Positions 51,838 through 61,161 of a stretch of DNA of 64,000 bases are shown here, piece by piece. The notes beneath the pieces were generated by a model. The model was not told where the DNA came from. It was given only the letters and a program-made list of their open reading frames with translations, and did not search any database. Position numbers and translations under genes: made by a program. Every line of letters starts with the position of its first letter. The stretch's first letter is position 1. The stretch lies in NCBI RefSeq assembly GCF_007981265.1, contig NZ_CP034363.1, positions 1,612,001 through 1,676,000 on the forward strand, read 5' to 3'. The stretch comes from Pantoea sp. CCBC3-3-1 (GTDB lineage: Bacteria > Pseudomonadota > Gammaproteobacteria > Enterobacterales > Enterobacteriaceae).

Positions 51838-52008
51838 TATAAGGGCGGTGCATAAAGATCAACCTTATTTTTCTGATAACGCCTCGCAAAATCTGAATGC
51901 AACTGACCGTAACGGCAATTATTAATTGAACCTGTTACCGCAATTGCATAGCTTTCCTTCTGGCAAAAAAAGTATCCGACCTATTGTTTTTCTTAAAGGA
52001 ATAGCATC

Positions 52009-52632
52009 ATGTACGATTCGAAAAAAAGGATTGAAACTGCGAAGCATCATCTTGCGGAACTGGGGAAAATTGGCAGCAGAAGTCAGTTTGGCGGTTACAG
52101 CCTTTCGGTTGAAGAGGTGGTTTTTGCTTTGGTCTCTGAGGGTGAACTTTATCTGCGCGCCTGCGAGCAAGTCAGACCTTACCTGGCGGAGCGGAAAATG
52201 GAGCCGCTGTGCTATTACAAACGCGGACTGCCGGTTGAACTTGAGTATTATCGGGTTGACGAGCCGTTATGGAATGAACATGAGCAACTGGTGGCGCTGT
52301 CGAAGCTTTGTCTTAATGGTGCTCGCCAGAATCGACTGCTGCAAAAGCAAAACCGCCGTTTAAAAGATCTGCCGAATCTCACTGTCCGTATGGAAACGTT
52401 GCTGAGACAGGTCGGGGTTTGCACCATTGCTATGTTAAAAGAACAGGGCGCCAGACGAACCTGGCTTAAACTACGAGAATTCAATAAAAATTTGAGTATT
52501 AACGTGCTCTTCGCACTGGAGGGAGCAATCCTTGAACGACATCATGAGGCATTGCCCGAAGCGGTTAAAGCAGAGTTGCGCCATTGGTACAGCGAAACTC
52601 TGCGCGCTCAGGCGAAACAACAGAAGCCTTAA
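52009..52632 (+). CDS. sxy: Competence regulator Sxy/TfoX
   Basis: Sxy is the coactivator that lets CRP act at CRP-S sites of DNA-uptake genes. The 207-residue protein (E. coli 209) has the TfoX_N domain (KHHLAELGKIGSRSQFGGYSL, VVFALVSEGELYLRACE) and TfoX_C domain with DLPNLTVRMETLLRQVG. The ATG at 52009 follows TAAAGGAATAG. The stop overlaps the convergent yccS stop by four bases, with no terminator between them. Divergent from sulA across 209 bases. Confidence 0.95.
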   Translation: MYDSKKRIETAKHHLAELGKIGSRSQFGGYSLSVEEVVFALVSEGELYLRACEQVRPYLAERKMEPLCYYKRGLPVELEYYRVDEPLWNEHEQLVALSKLCLNGARQNRLLQKQNRRLKDLPNLTVRMETLLRQVGVCTIAMLKEQGARRTWLKLREFNKNLSINVLFALEGAILERHHEALPEAVKAELRHWYSETLRAQAKQQKP

Positions 52633-54770
52633 CCGGCATCCATGACCTTTTTTTTCAACAGGGCAATTTCTGGCAATAACGCAACAAGCAGTCCGATCTG
52701 TTGCAGAACCAGAGGCTCTTTCGTTGCCGGGTCAGCTTCGATAGCGGCGATTCGAACTGAAAGCTGGCTCAGCAGCCTCACGGCCTTCTCGTCATTAGCG
52801 GTATCTGTATGCAACAGGTCATCAACATAGCAAACGGCATCGTCTAAAAGTAACAGAACCGTCTGGTTAGCGATTTTTTCACGATGTGCGCCCAGTGCAG
52901 AGATATAGCTGAGAAAAGAATGGTTTAAGCACAGCAAACGAAAGGCATCTTCCCGCAGACCCGGGGTGGCATTCTTTTCGGCGGAAATGTTGGAGACGAC
53001 CGAAGCCAGTTCTGCATCACTGTTATGGGCATCCCGACGGGCGATTCGATATTCAAGACGGTTATCTTTACCCTGATGATACTGCACCAGAATTGCATCC
53101 AGATAACGGCAGTTAGCATCAAGCGAACGTTCCGCAACGGCTGATAAGCGACGAAAACGCCAGTCCGGCCAGATAAAGGCTACGGCCAGCCAGGCGATAC
53201 CACAGCCAATTAATGTGTCGACAATACGCGGAAGGGCAATTTCGAATCCCTCTCCTAACAGGTTGAAACAGAACAGAACCAGTAAGGTGATAAACAGCGT
53301 GGCGTTGGCGTATTGAGATTGCCGGAAAGCAAAAAATAGCACGCCACTGACAACCATCAGGATCAGCTGGCCTTCCACCGAAGGAATCAACCACAAAAGC
53401 GGCAGACCAATAATAATGCCGGCGACCGTGCCTACAATACGCAGCGCTAAGCGTCGTTTGGTCGCGTTATAGTTTGGCTGACAGACAAACAGGCTGGTAA
53501 GCAGGATCCAGTAGCCATGTTCGAGACCGGTCAGCTGAATAAAACCATAACCTGTGCAGAGCAGCAGTGACATACGTACTGCATGACGGAAAAGCGGCGA
53601 TTGCGGTGATAAATGACGACTCAGACGCAGACGAATATCCGCCCAGCCAGTCAGCCCTTCGCTGGATAACGTCTGGTTATTACCCGCGCTGTTTTCTTCT
53701 AAAACCTGCTCAGATTCAATCGTCGCCAGCTGCGCGTCAATTGCTTTAAGATTATGCAGAAGATATTTCATAGCCTTTACCTCGCTACTTTGAGGTTGAG
53801 CGGCCGTCAGGCGATCCAGCGCGTCCTGTAAGTGCAAAAACGCCCGTTCGAAACGCGCATCATGTTGCCAGGGTTCCCGCATCAGTATGCAGTTTGCTAA
53901 CTGCTGACAGGCTTTTGCCTGCATTGTCAGAAGGCGCTGAAAGCGGAACAGAATATCGCTGTAACGATATTCTTTGCGCAAGGCATGGTACTGCGCATGG
54001 GACGAACTGGCGCGCTCATGAATATCCTGAGCAACGAAGTAATAGTGCAGCGTGCGTCGCGTTCCTCGTTGCCCCCGGTCGCCCCGTAAACGAGACTGAA
54101 TAGAAATTTTTGTCTGATTCAGCGTAGCGACTAAGTTGCTGTTAGCCATGGCTGTTTCAATCAATGACGTATCGTCGTTTTCTTCTATATCGGGATCGAA
54201 CAGGTTTGCCTTGGCTTCCAGATAGGTCGCCAGTCCTTCAAAACAGCGAGCAATATTTTCCTGTAAAGGACGAATAGGAAAAATAACGTGGCCGGTCAGC
54301 GTCAGCAGGTTGTACCAGACCGCGCCGAGCAGCAGAAGCACCGGCTGCAAATACCATTGGGGGAAAAGCTGCACGCCTAAAAGGGTATAGATGGCAATCA
54401 GCAGAGCACCAAAAGCGATAGTGGCATAACGCTGGCCCAGCGCGCCAAGCAGGATAAATCCCCAAGTGGAAAGCGCCAGCCCGAAAATAAACAGCCAGGG
54501 GAACGGCACAAGCAACTCTACGGAAACCGAGGCTACGCAAAAGCAAACCAGCGTAATCAGCAAATTACGAAGGCGGCCGCTAAGGCGATCGTCAAGATCG
54601 GCCAACGCGGCCGCAACGACACCCAGCGTAAGCGGGATAGTCCAGGTTATCTGACCAAGCAGCCAGGGCACACTGGTGGTGCCTGCCAGAGCAAAGAAAA
54701 TGCGCAGGTTGTATAACACCGCGCTGTTATAGGCATAGCGGCGTAATCCAGGCGTTAACGTTAATCGCAT
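52629..54770 (-). CDS. yccS: FUSC-family inner membrane protein YccS
   Basis: YccS belongs to the FUSC (fusaric acid resistance-like) membrane family; its substrate is unknown. The 713-residue protein has two clusters of about five to six membrane helices (roughly 15-160 and 395-520), each preceding a cytoplasmic helical domain, the layout of an internal duplication. Blocks such as LTSLFVCQPNYNATKRRLALRIVGT and GCGIAWLAVAFIWPDWR (in parts) mark the family. It is downstream of yccF by eight bases, so the two are cotranscribed. Confidence 0.93.
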   Translation of the reverse strand: MRLTLTPGLRRYAYNSAVLYNLRIFFALAGTTSVPWLLGQITWTIPLTLGVVAAALADLDDRLSGRLRNLLITLVCFCVASVSVELLVPFPWLFIFGLALSTWGFILLGALGQRYATIAFGALLIAIYTLLGVQLFPQWYLQPVLLLLGAVWYNLLTLTGHVIFPIRPLQENIARCFEGLATYLEAKANLFDPDIEENDDTSLIETAMANSNLVATLNQTKISIQSRLRGDRGQRGTRRTLHYYFVAQDIHERASSSHAQYHALRKEYRYSDILFRFQRLLTMQAKACQQLANCILMREPWQHDARFERAFLHLQDALDRLTAAQPQSSEVKAMKYLLHNLKAIDAQLATIESEQVLEENSAGNNQTLSSEGLTGWADIRLRLSRHLSPQSPLFRHAVRMSLLLCTGYGFIQLTGLEHGYWILLTSLFVCQPNYNATKRRLALRIVGTVAGIIIGLPLLWLIPSVEGQLILMVVSGVLFFAFRQSQYANATLFITLLVLFCFNLLGEGFEIALPRIVDTLIGCGIAWLAVAFIWPDWRFRRLSAVAERSLDANCRYLDAILVQYHQGKDNRLEYRIARRDAHNSDAELASVVSNISAEKNATPGLREDAFRLLCLNHSFLSYISALGAHREKIANQTVLLLLDDAVCYVDDLLHTDTANDEKAVRLLSQLSVRIAAIEADPATKEPLVLQQIGLLVALLPEIALLKKKVMDAG

Positions 54771-54778
54771 GATTTTAC

Positions 54779-55225
54779 TCAGTTGAAACGACTACGGGCA
54801 TTGGCTTCGCGTGCGGCTTTAGCCACTTCAACGCTGACAACCCGCCGTCCCACCGGCCAAAGCGCAATGGCGGCAATTTTAAGATTGGCGATGCCGGTGG
54901 GAATACCGATGATCGTCAGACATTGTCCAATGCCTGCAATAATATGCATAACGCACAGCCACCAGCCGCAAAAAATCAGCCAGATAATATTTAGCAGCGT
55001 GCCGCCTGAGTTCATCAGGGCATTCTTTTTACCCGGATATAACTCATCAACGTGCATCGCTTCATTACCATAAGGCAGCAGAGAGAGCTTCGTGATCTCC
55101 CAGCAGGAACGGGTTAGCGGGAGAGTGAAAATAAACACAATGCTGAGCAAAGTGACGATAAGCCAGGAAAGCGTGGTAAGAAAGCCACCCATAATAAAGT
55201 TCAGAATGTTTAAAACGGTACGCAT
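54779..55225 (-). CDS. yccF: YccF-family inner membrane protein
   Basis: A 148-residue protein with two YccF domains (DUF307), each a pair of membrane helices: about 5-35 and 70-105, the second with LNIIWLIFCGWWLCVMHIIAGIG in two halves. Function is unknown. It heads the yccF-yccS pair and is divergent from helD across 131 bases. Confidence 0.93.
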   Translation of the reverse strand: MRTVLNILNFIMGGFLTTLSWLIVTLLSIVFIFTLPLTRSCWEITKLSLLPYGNEAMHVDELYPGKKNALMNSGGTLLNIIWLIFCGWWLCVMHIIAGIGQCLTIIGIPTGIANLKIAAIALWPVGRRVVSVEVAKAAREANARSRFN

Positions 55226-55356
55226 CAGTTATTCCTCTCGGTGCGAAGGATCAGAGACAGGTCAATGTGTTGATTGTACCGTGTTTTAAGGCTGGAGCGG
55301 TACATCGCTCGCAGTTAAACTGACAGCACTAAAATAACCAGAGCCAGGGGCCGGTC

Positions 55357-57411
55357 ATGGAACTGAAAGCAACATCGCTGGGGAGGCATCTGGCGCAGCA
55401 TCCCTACAACCGGGTACGGTTGCTGAACGCAGGTGTGGAAGTCAGCGGTGAAAAGCATGAATACCTTATCCCGTTTAATCAGCTCTTAGCGATTCGCTGT
55501 AAGCGAGGTTTAGTTTGGGGAGAGCTGGAGTTTTCTCTGCCAGACGATAAAGTTGTGCGGCTACACGGCACGGAGTGGCAGGAGACCCAGCGATTCTTTC
55601 ATTATCTCAATCAGGCATGGCAGGCCTGGAGTGAGGAGATGAGCGTTATCTCAGCGCAGGTTCTTCAGCAACAGGTTGCGGGGCTTGAAGCCTTATCGCA
55701 ACAAGATCGCTGGCTAAAAAAGAACGACACCGCAGGTTGGCGGACGGCCATTCTGGATGCGTTTTCCGCACTTCCTTTGCCCGTGGCGAGGCTTCAGGCG
55801 TTTGATAACTGCTGTGAAGCGTGGCTGTTCTGTCAGTCATGGCTGGAAAACAGCGAAAGCCTGCGGGAAAAACGCAATGCACAGTGGTCAGAAAAAATGC
55901 TGGTGGCGTATGCGGATTTTTTCACTAAGGTTGAAAGCTCGCCGCTGAATACTTCTCAGGCTAAAGCTATCGTCAATGGGGAAGATGTTGTATTGGTCCT
56001 TGCGGGGGCAGGGAGCGGTAAAACCTCGGTGCTGATTGCTCGGGCGGGCTGGCTGATGATGCGTAAGCAGGCCTCGGCAGAACAGATCCTGTTGTTAGCT
56101 TTTAGTCGTCAGGCCGCAGAGGAAATGAACGGGCGTATCAAAGCCCGACTGGATACCGGCGGTATTGAGGCGCGTACCTTCCACTCGCTGGCCCTGAGTA
56201 TTATCCAGCAGGCGAGTAACAAATCACCTGTCATCAGCAAGCTGGAAACGGACACTTCGCTACGTCATAAGCTATTAATTGACGTCTGGCGGCAGCAGTG
56301 CAGTGAGAAAAAAGCGCACGCAAATGGCTGGAAGCAGTGGTTGCAGGACGAACTGGGCTGGGAACTGAGCGAAGGCGATTACTGGAAAGACGAGCACCTG
56401 GCGAAACGTCTTGCCAGTCGTCTTGAACGCTGGCTGGAGTTAATGCGTATGCATGGTGGTGCGCAGGCCGCGATGATTGAGTCGGCCCCGGAAGAAATCC
56501 GCGATCTTTTTTCCAAACGAGTAAAGCTAATGGCGCCTCTGCTTAAAGCCTGGAAAAGTGCATTGAAGGAAGAAGGGGCAACTGATTTTTCAGGGCTGAT
56601 TCATCAGGCGGTGAATCTTGTTGAGAAAGGGCGCTTTATCAGCCCGTGGAAGCATATCCTGGTCGATGAGTTTCAGGATATTTCGCCTCAGCGAGCTGCG
56701 CTACTTGCAGCATTAAGACGGCAGAACAGTCAGACATCGCTGTTTGCCGTAGGGGATGACTGGCAGGCAATTTACCGTTTTAACGGCGCTGAAATGAGCC
56801 TGACTACCGCTTTCCATCCTTATTTCGGGGAAGGGGATCGTTGTGTACTGGACACAACCTATCGTTTCAACGATCGCATCGGCGAGATAGCGAGCAACTT
56901 CGTTCAGAGCAATCCTCACCAGTTAAAGAAATCGTTGAACAGCCTGCGTAAAGGCAACAAAAAAGCGATATCGCTGTTACCTCAGTCGCAGTTAGAAGCA
57001 CTACTGGATAAACTTAGCGGTTATGCAGCTGCCGATGAGCGGATATTAATTCTCGCGCGCTACCATCATCTGCGGCCGGTTCTGTTGGATAAAGCGGCAA
57101 CGCGCTGGCCCAGGCTACACCTCGATTTCGCGACCGTGCATGCCAGCAAAGGTCAGCAGGCAGACTATGTTCTGCTGACAGGCTTGCAGTGCGGGGCAGA
57201 AGGTTTCCCTGCACCGGCGAGGGAGTCAGTAATGGAACAGGCGTTGCTGCCTGAACCTGAAGATTTTCCGGATGCGGAAGAGCGGCGACTGGCTTACGTA
57301 GCAATAACCCGAGCGAAGCAGCAGGCCTGGTTATTGTTCGATGCTGACAACCCGTCCGTTTTCGTTGATGAGTTCAAACGGCTCGGCGTGCCGGTGTTAC
57401 GCAAGCCCTGA
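55357..57411 (+). CDS. helD: DNA helicase IV
   Basis: HelD of E. coli is a 3'-5' superfamily 1 DNA helicase. The 684-residue protein equals E. coli in length. It has a specific N-terminal domain of about 190 residues, Walker A GAGSGKTS near 217-224, motif II VDEFQDISPQR, QAIYRFNGAE, and the C-terminal motifs TVHASKGQQADYV and YVAITRAKQQAWLLF. In E. coli mgsA lies immediately after it, but here only 109 bases separate it from yccT. Confidence 0.97.
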   Translation: MELKATSLGRHLAQHPYNRVRLLNAGVEVSGEKHEYLIPFNQLLAIRCKRGLVWGELEFSLPDDKVVRLHGTEWQETQRFFHYLNQAWQAWSEEMSVISAQVLQQQVAGLEALSQQDRWLKKNDTAGWRTAILDAFSALPLPVARLQAFDNCCEAWLFCQSWLENSESLREKRNAQWSEKMLVAYADFFTKVESSPLNTSQAKAIVNGEDVVLVLAGAGSGKTSVLIARAGWLMMRKQASAEQILLLAFSRQAAEEMNGRIKARLDTGGIEARTFHSLALSIIQQASNKSPVISKLETDTSLRHKLLIDVWRQQCSEKKAHANGWKQWLQDELGWELSEGDYWKDEHLAKRLASRLERWLELMRMHGGAQAAMIESAPEEIRDLFSKRVKLMAPLLKAWKSALKEEGATDFSGLIHQAVNLVEKGRFISPWKHILVDEFQDISPQRAALLAALRRQNSQTSLFAVGDDWQAIYRFNGAEMSLTTAFHPYFGEGDRCVLDTTYRFNDRIGEIASNFVQSNPHQLKKSLNSLRKGNKKAISLLPQSQLEALLDKLSGYAAADERILILARYHHLRPVLLDKAATRWPRLHLDFATVHASKGQQADYVLLTGLQCGAEGFPAPARESVMEQALLPEPEDFPDAEERRLAYVAITRAKQQAWLLFDADNPSVFVDEFKRLGVPVLRKP

Positions 57412-57520
57412 AACCGGCGCATCCCTTACTTCAGGTATTGCGGTAAATAACGTTGAGAATGGGAGAGCCCGCTTGAAGCTGCATGACCGCTATTTACAGA
57501 CCGGTGGACGCGGCCAGGGA

Positions 57521-58159
57521 TCAGCTGGTATGCAACGCTCTCATTAACAGAACAAAACGCTGGCGCGTGGCAGAATCAACCTGTTGATACCATAATTGTA
57601 AAACGCGCGTGCCTGGCGAATTTCTCTGGGCAACAGCAGAATCAGAAATGCTGGTCGGATTGGCCGACGTATGAGGCTGTGCAAAACGGGGAACCGATGC
57701 GGCTTTACCCTGCAAATTGAAGGCGATCATCGCCTGTTCGTAGTTTTCGCTGGTGGTCGTTAATCGGTCCTGCAAGCTTTCAATTTTATTACCCTGTTCG
57801 TCGTAAAGCTGAAATTCAGGATGTTTATTAAAAGCGTGCCCTTGTTGCATCGTATTTAATGCCGGCAAGGTTATGGTAATAGCCTGTACTCGCGCAGTGA
57901 AAGTGGCGACCAGCGGCGTAGAAAGCCACGGAGAGGCTAGTTGATGTTTATTTAGAAGGTTTTTTTCTACGCGAAACAACACCTGATGCTGTCCACGTTC
58001 GAGCTCCAAACCTTCTGCACCTTTAAGAAGCGAACCTGAAATTTTGCGTCCATCAAGCACCAACAGCTCGATATCAGACGATAGCTTTAAGGTGGTCGCC
58101 GTGACTGGGGCCGCCATCAACATTGTCAGCAAACCTGTTATGACCAAACCCAGCTTCAT
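57521..58159 (-). CDS. yccT: YccT-family (UPF0319) secreted protein
   Basis: A 212-residue protein of the UPF0319 family; the E. coli and Salmonella protein has been called CsgI and reported to reduce curli assembly. A signal peptide is clear (MKLGLVITGLLTMLMAAPVTA, cleavage before TTLKLSSD), followed by LLVLDGRKISGSLLKGAEGLELERGQHQVLFRVEK, which is the conserved block, and a less conserved C-terminal half. It is slightly shorter than E. coli YccT (220). Located between helD and yccU, divergent from yccU. Confidence 0.9.
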   Translation of the reverse strand: MKLGLVITGLLTMLMAAPVTATTLKLSSDIELLVLDGRKISGSLLKGAEGLELERGQHQVLFRVEKNLLNKHQLASPWLSTPLVATFTARVQAITITLPALNTMQQGHAFNKHPEFQLYDEQGNKIESLQDRLTTTSENYEQAMIAFNLQGKAASVPRFAQPHTSANPTSISDSAVAQRNSPGTRVLQLWYQQVDSATRQRFVLLMRALHTS

Positions 58160-58342
58160 TCATTCTCCAGAGACGCAGGACGCGAAAACAACTAATGTAT
58201 CAAAGTCTTTCAGTATGGCAGCATAGTAACATTTTAACATATTTTTCGTGCTAAATATTTTGCTTCGGACATTATTAGCATCAGCCGTCTCTATCCTGAC
58301 CTGGATCCTGTCAGTAAATTATCGTCGTAAGGAGCAAAAGGT

Positions 58343-58759
58343 ATGTCTGATCAAACAATTGCAGAGGTTTTAAGCACTACGCAACATATCGCGCTGGTCG
58401 GAGCCAGTGATAAACCGACCAGAGCCAGCTACGGCGTAATGGCCTATTTGCTGGGGCAGGGTTACAAAGTCACGCCTGTTAGCCCAAAACTGGCCGGACA
58501 AACTCTGCTTGGCCAGCCAGTATATGCCAGCCTGGACCAGATTCCAGAGCCGGTAGATATGGTAGACGTATTTCGTAATGCAGAAGCTGCTTATGGCGTA
58601 GCGCAGGAAGCTATTGCCATCGGCGCAAAATCGTTATGGCTACAGCTGGGGGTAATCAATGAACAAGCGGCAGTGCTGGCGGCAGAAGCGGGGCTGAAGG
58701 TGGTAATGGATCGCTGTCCTAAAATTGAAATCCCACGACTGGGGCTGGAGAAGAAATAA
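58343..58759 (+). CDS. yccU: CoA-binding domain protein YccU
   Basis: A 138-residue single-domain protein of the CoA_binding_2 family (Rossmann fold). It shows HIALVGASDKPTRASYGVMAYLLGQGY for the nucleotide loop, VDMVDVFRNAE, and a C-terminal VMDRCPKIEIPRL block. The molecular role is not established. Ribosome site TAAGGAG before ATG 58343; followed by a terminator shared with hspQ. Confidence 0.94.
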   Translation: MSDQTIAEVLSTTQHIALVGASDKPTRASYGVMAYLLGQGYKVTPVSPKLAGQTLLGQPVYASLDQIPEPVDMVDVFRNAEAAYGVAQEAIAIGAKSLWLQLGVINEQAAVLAAEAGLKVVMDRCPKIEIPRLGLEKK

Positions 58760-58783
58760 AAAACCCCGCTCTGCGGGGTTTTA
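58759..58783. terminator. Bidirectional terminator between yccU and hspQ
   Basis: AAAACCCCGC / GCGGGGTTTT with a TCT loop, A-run on the left and T-run on the right. It starts at the last base of the yccU stop. Confidence 0.93.
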
Positions 58784-59101
58784 TCAATTTCTGAGGCGCG
58801 GGGCCTGCAACTGTTCACGAATAGAAGCCGCAAGCTCATCCATTGAGGGATGTTCCGGGTGCTCGCCCGGCAGTTCCCAACTCAGTTGAGCTTCTGCGAG
58901 ATAAGTATGCACCGTTTCGCCCTCTTCGTTTTCCATAACGACGTGGTACCAGGGCGCATTGCGTAACGAGCCGCCGTCAGCAACGTCATCAATTTGTGGA
59001 TCCTCAAGTGAATACTCAGGATCGACATCCACCACTACGCCTAAAAAACCAAGCAGCTGGTGGCGTACCTGTTGGCCCAATCCAAATTTGCTGGCAATCA
59101 T
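58784..59101 (-). CDS. hspQ: Heat shock protein HspQ
   Basis: HspQ is a small heat shock-induced protein, first seen binding hemimethylated DNA and later shown to be a Lon specificity-enhancing factor. The 105-residue protein (E. coli 105) has the YccV domain: [26 protein letters not shown] (in two parts) and [13 protein letters not shown] with YLAEAQL. Ribosome site GAGGAGG seven bases before ATG 59101. A sigma-32 promoter lies immediately upstream. Confidence 0.97.
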   Translation of the reverse strand: MIASKFGLGQQVRHQLLGFLGVVVDVDPEYSLEDPQIDDVADGGSLRNAPWYHVVMENEEGETVHTYLAEAQLSWELPGEHPEHPSMDELAASIREQLQAPRLRN

Positions 59102-59133
59102 TGTGACCTCCTCAGAAACCTTGCCCTGCTACC

Positions 59134-59162
59134 AAGATGGGGGCAGGGACAGCGTTTTCAAG
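59134..59162 (-). promoter_or_regulatory. Sigma-32 heat shock promoter of hspQ
   Basis: On the minus strand CTTGAAA (59162-59156), 13 bases, CCCCATCTT (59142-59134). Both elements fit the RpoH consensus exactly, with allowed spacing. The -35 abuts the rlmI stop, so hspQ can be induced apart from rlmI. Confidence 0.92.
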
Positions 59163-60353
59163 TCACAGTACGCGACAGGCAAATCCTTTCAGGTATAACC
59201 CTTCCGGATAGCTGGCGATCACCGGGTGATCGGCGGCCTGCCGGAACTGCTCTATAAATTGTACTTCACGCTGGGCATCCAGTGCGGCATCGGCGATGAT
59301 TTTCTGGAACAGTTCAGTCGGCATCAGGCCGGAACAGGAAAACGTCAGCAAGGTTCCACCCGGATTCAACAGCTGCATCGCGAGCATATTGATATCTTTA
59401 TAACCGCGGCAGGCGCCCATCAGCTGATTTTTGTTTTCAACAAACTTTGGCGGATCCATAACGATGAGATCGAATTTCTCTCCGCTATCGCGATAACGAC
59501 GCAGCAGTTTGAAAACGTCATCACGCAGGAACTCAGCCTTAGACAGATCCAGCCCGTTTAACTCGACGTTCTGTTTTGCTACGTCCAGCGCGGCCTGAGA
59601 GGTATCAACGCTGATAACCTGTTCGCAGCCACCCATCAGAGCCGAGACGGCGAAACCGCCAGTATAGGAGAAGCAGTTCAGTACGCGCTTACCTTTTGCA
59701 TAGCGGCGAGTTGCCAGACGGCTGTCGCGCTGATCCAGATAATAACCGGTTTTGTGGCCGGTCTGGATATCGACCAGCAGCTTCATACCGTGCTCGGTAA
59801 TCGGCAGCAGTTCCGGAGGCGTATCACCCAATACCACGCCCTGGGCAAGTTCCAGGCCTTCTTTTTTACGCACCGCCACGTCAGAGCGATCGTAAATAGC
59901 ACAGTCTGGGTAGCAGCTCTGAAGCGCGGAGATCAGCGGCGCGCGCTGATATTCGGCACCGGCCGACAGCAGCTGCAAGACTAAAAAGTTACCGAAGCGG
60001 TCGATGGTTATGCCCGGCAGGCCATCAGATTCACCGGCGATCAGGCGGTAGCTGTCCAGATCGTCACGCACGGCCAGCCAGTCGCGCAGTTGCTGCGCCG
60101 CCTTCAGGCGTTTAATAAAGAATTCAATGTCGATTGACTCATCCTGCTCCCAGCTCCAGACGCGGGCACGGATCTGAGAAGCGGGAGACCAGGCTGCACG
60201 GGCCAGCCATTTACCCTGGCTGTCGCAAACGTCAATGGTTTCACCTGATTGGGCTTTGCCTTCCAGGCGGGCGACCGCACCGGAAAAGACCCATGGATGG
60301 CGACGAAGTAAGGACTTTTCACGTCCTTTGGCAAGAATTAAACGAACAGTCAT
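59163..60353 (-). CDS. rlmI: 23S rRNA m5C1962 methyltransferase
   Basis: RlmI methylates C1962 of 23S rRNA. The 396-residue protein (E. coli 396) has an N-terminal PUA domain ([25 protein letters not shown], split), then an EEHEAD-like domain and a class I methyltransferase with [17 protein letters not shown], the DPPKF motif in [11 protein letters not shown] and the C-terminal SCSG segment. The ATG at 60353 ([10 protein letters not shown]) matches E. coli; the frame stays open to 60440 but this would overlap the acyP promoter. Divergent from acyP. Confidence 0.97.
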   Translation of the reverse strand: MTVRLILAKGREKSLLRRHPWVFSGAVARLEGKAQSGETIDVCDSQGKWLARAAWSPASQIRARVWSWEQDESIDIEFFIKRLKAAQQLRDWLAVRDDLDSYRLIAGESDGLPGITIDRFGNFLVLQLLSAGAEYQRAPLISALQSCYPDCAIYDRSDVAVRKKEGLELAQGVVLGDTPPELLPITEHGMKLLVDIQTGHKTGYYLDQRDSRLATRRYAKGKRVLNCFSYTGGFAVSALMGGCEQVISVDTSQAALDVAKQNVELNGLDLSKAEFLRDDVFKLLRRYRDSGEKFDLIVMDPPKFVENKNQLMGACRGYKDINMLAMQLLNPGGTLLTFSCSGLMPTELFQKIIADAALDAQREVQFIEQFRQAADHPVIASYPEGLYLKGFACRVL

Positions 60354-60438
60354 ATTTGCTATGCTTAAAGTCAGAAAATCAGGCGTTATTGTCCGGTGCC
60401 TACCGGCAAAATGCAATCTGTCTGTGCAGGAGGAAATC

Positions 60439-60717
60439 ATGACGGCTATCGCAAAGCGAATCTGGGTACACGGGGTGGTGCAAGGGGTCGGTTTTCGCTA
60501 CCACACTCAGCAGCAGGCAAAATCACAGGGGCTGAAGGGTTACGCCCGTAACCTTGATGACGGCAGTGTTGAAGTCCTGGCTTACGGGGAAGAAAAAGAG
60601 GTTGAGGCGTTGATTGCCTGGCTGAAAGCGGGCGGGCCACGATCGGCAAAAGTAGAAAAAGTGTTGGCTGAGCCTTTTCAGCCGCGTGAAGAACTTACAG
60701 GCTTCACGACGGGCTGA
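60439..60717 (+). CDS. acyP: Acylphosphatase
   Basis: AcyP hydrolyses acyl phosphates. The 92-residue alpha/beta protein has the catalytic arginine at 20 in [11 protein letters not shown] and the catalytic asparagine at 38 in [12 protein letters not shown], with [11 protein letters not shown] near the end. The ATG at 60439 follows a perfect AGGAGG six bases upstream; a longer frame begins inside the divergent rlmI and is not used. It converges on tusE across 16 bases. Confidence 0.95.
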   Translation: MTAIAKRIWVHGVVQGVGFRYHTQQQAKSQGLKGYARNLDDGSVEVLAYGEEKEVEALIAWLKAGGPRSAKVEKVLAEPFQPREELTGFTTG

Positions 60718-60733
60718 AAAGTGAAGGCGGCTG

Positions 60734-61060
60734 CTAAAGGCATTTTGCTGGCTTGGGCAGCCCGGCAATTTTAGTGGCTTGCTTCGCCGGACCTTTTGGG
60801 AAAAGACGAAACAGGTAGCGGCTGTTGCCTTTTTCTTCGCCATATTTTTTCGCCATTGCTTTCACCAGCATGCGCACGGCAGGCGAAGTATTGAATTCCA
60901 GATAGAATTCACGTACGAAGCGCACCACTTCCCAATGCGCCTCGCTCAGTGCGATATCTTCTTCTTCCGCCAGCAGCGGCGCCAACGCTTCATGCCAGTC
61001 GGCCGTGTTCATCAGATAGCCCTGAGCGTCGCGTTCAATTTCTTTACCGTCAAAAAACAC
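60734..61060 (-). CDS. tusE: Sulfur-transfer protein TusE
   Basis: TusE is the last sulfur carrier of the TusABCDE relay, handing persulfide sulfur to MnmA for 2-thiouridine in tRNA. The 108-residue DsrC-family protein has the C-terminal arm PAKCL with the conserved penultimate cysteine, Cys107, and [25 protein letters not shown] (split) in the core. Located between acyP and yccA as in E. coli. Confidence 0.96.
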   Translation of the reverse strand: MFFDGKEIERDAQGYLMNTADWHEALAPLLAEEEDIALSEAHWEVVRFVREFYLEFNTSPAVRMLVKAMAKKYGEEKGNSRYLFRLFPKGPAKQATKIAGLPKPAKCL

Positions 61061-61117
61061 CTTGTTGCCTCGTTTACCGCATTTGATTTCCAGTCTAGCA
61101 AATTTCCCCGCTACAAA

Positions 61118-61150
61118 AAAATAAGGCCCCGCTATACGGAGCCTTATTGT
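61118..61150 (-). terminator. Terminator of yccA
   Basis: AATAAGGC / GCCTTATT outer stem with further pairing inside, followed on the minus strand by seven T. It separates yccA from tusE transcripts. Confidence 0.8.
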
Positions 61151-61161
61151 GAGGATTGATA

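Noticed and set aside
51800..51889. Longer sulA start at 51889
   Set aside because: It would require translation through the LexA operator and promoter; the E. coli-like start is at 51799.
57412..57520. Possible mgsA remnant
   Set aside because: Reading both strands I found no stretch resembling methylglyoxal synthase; the gap looks like ordinary intergenic DNA.
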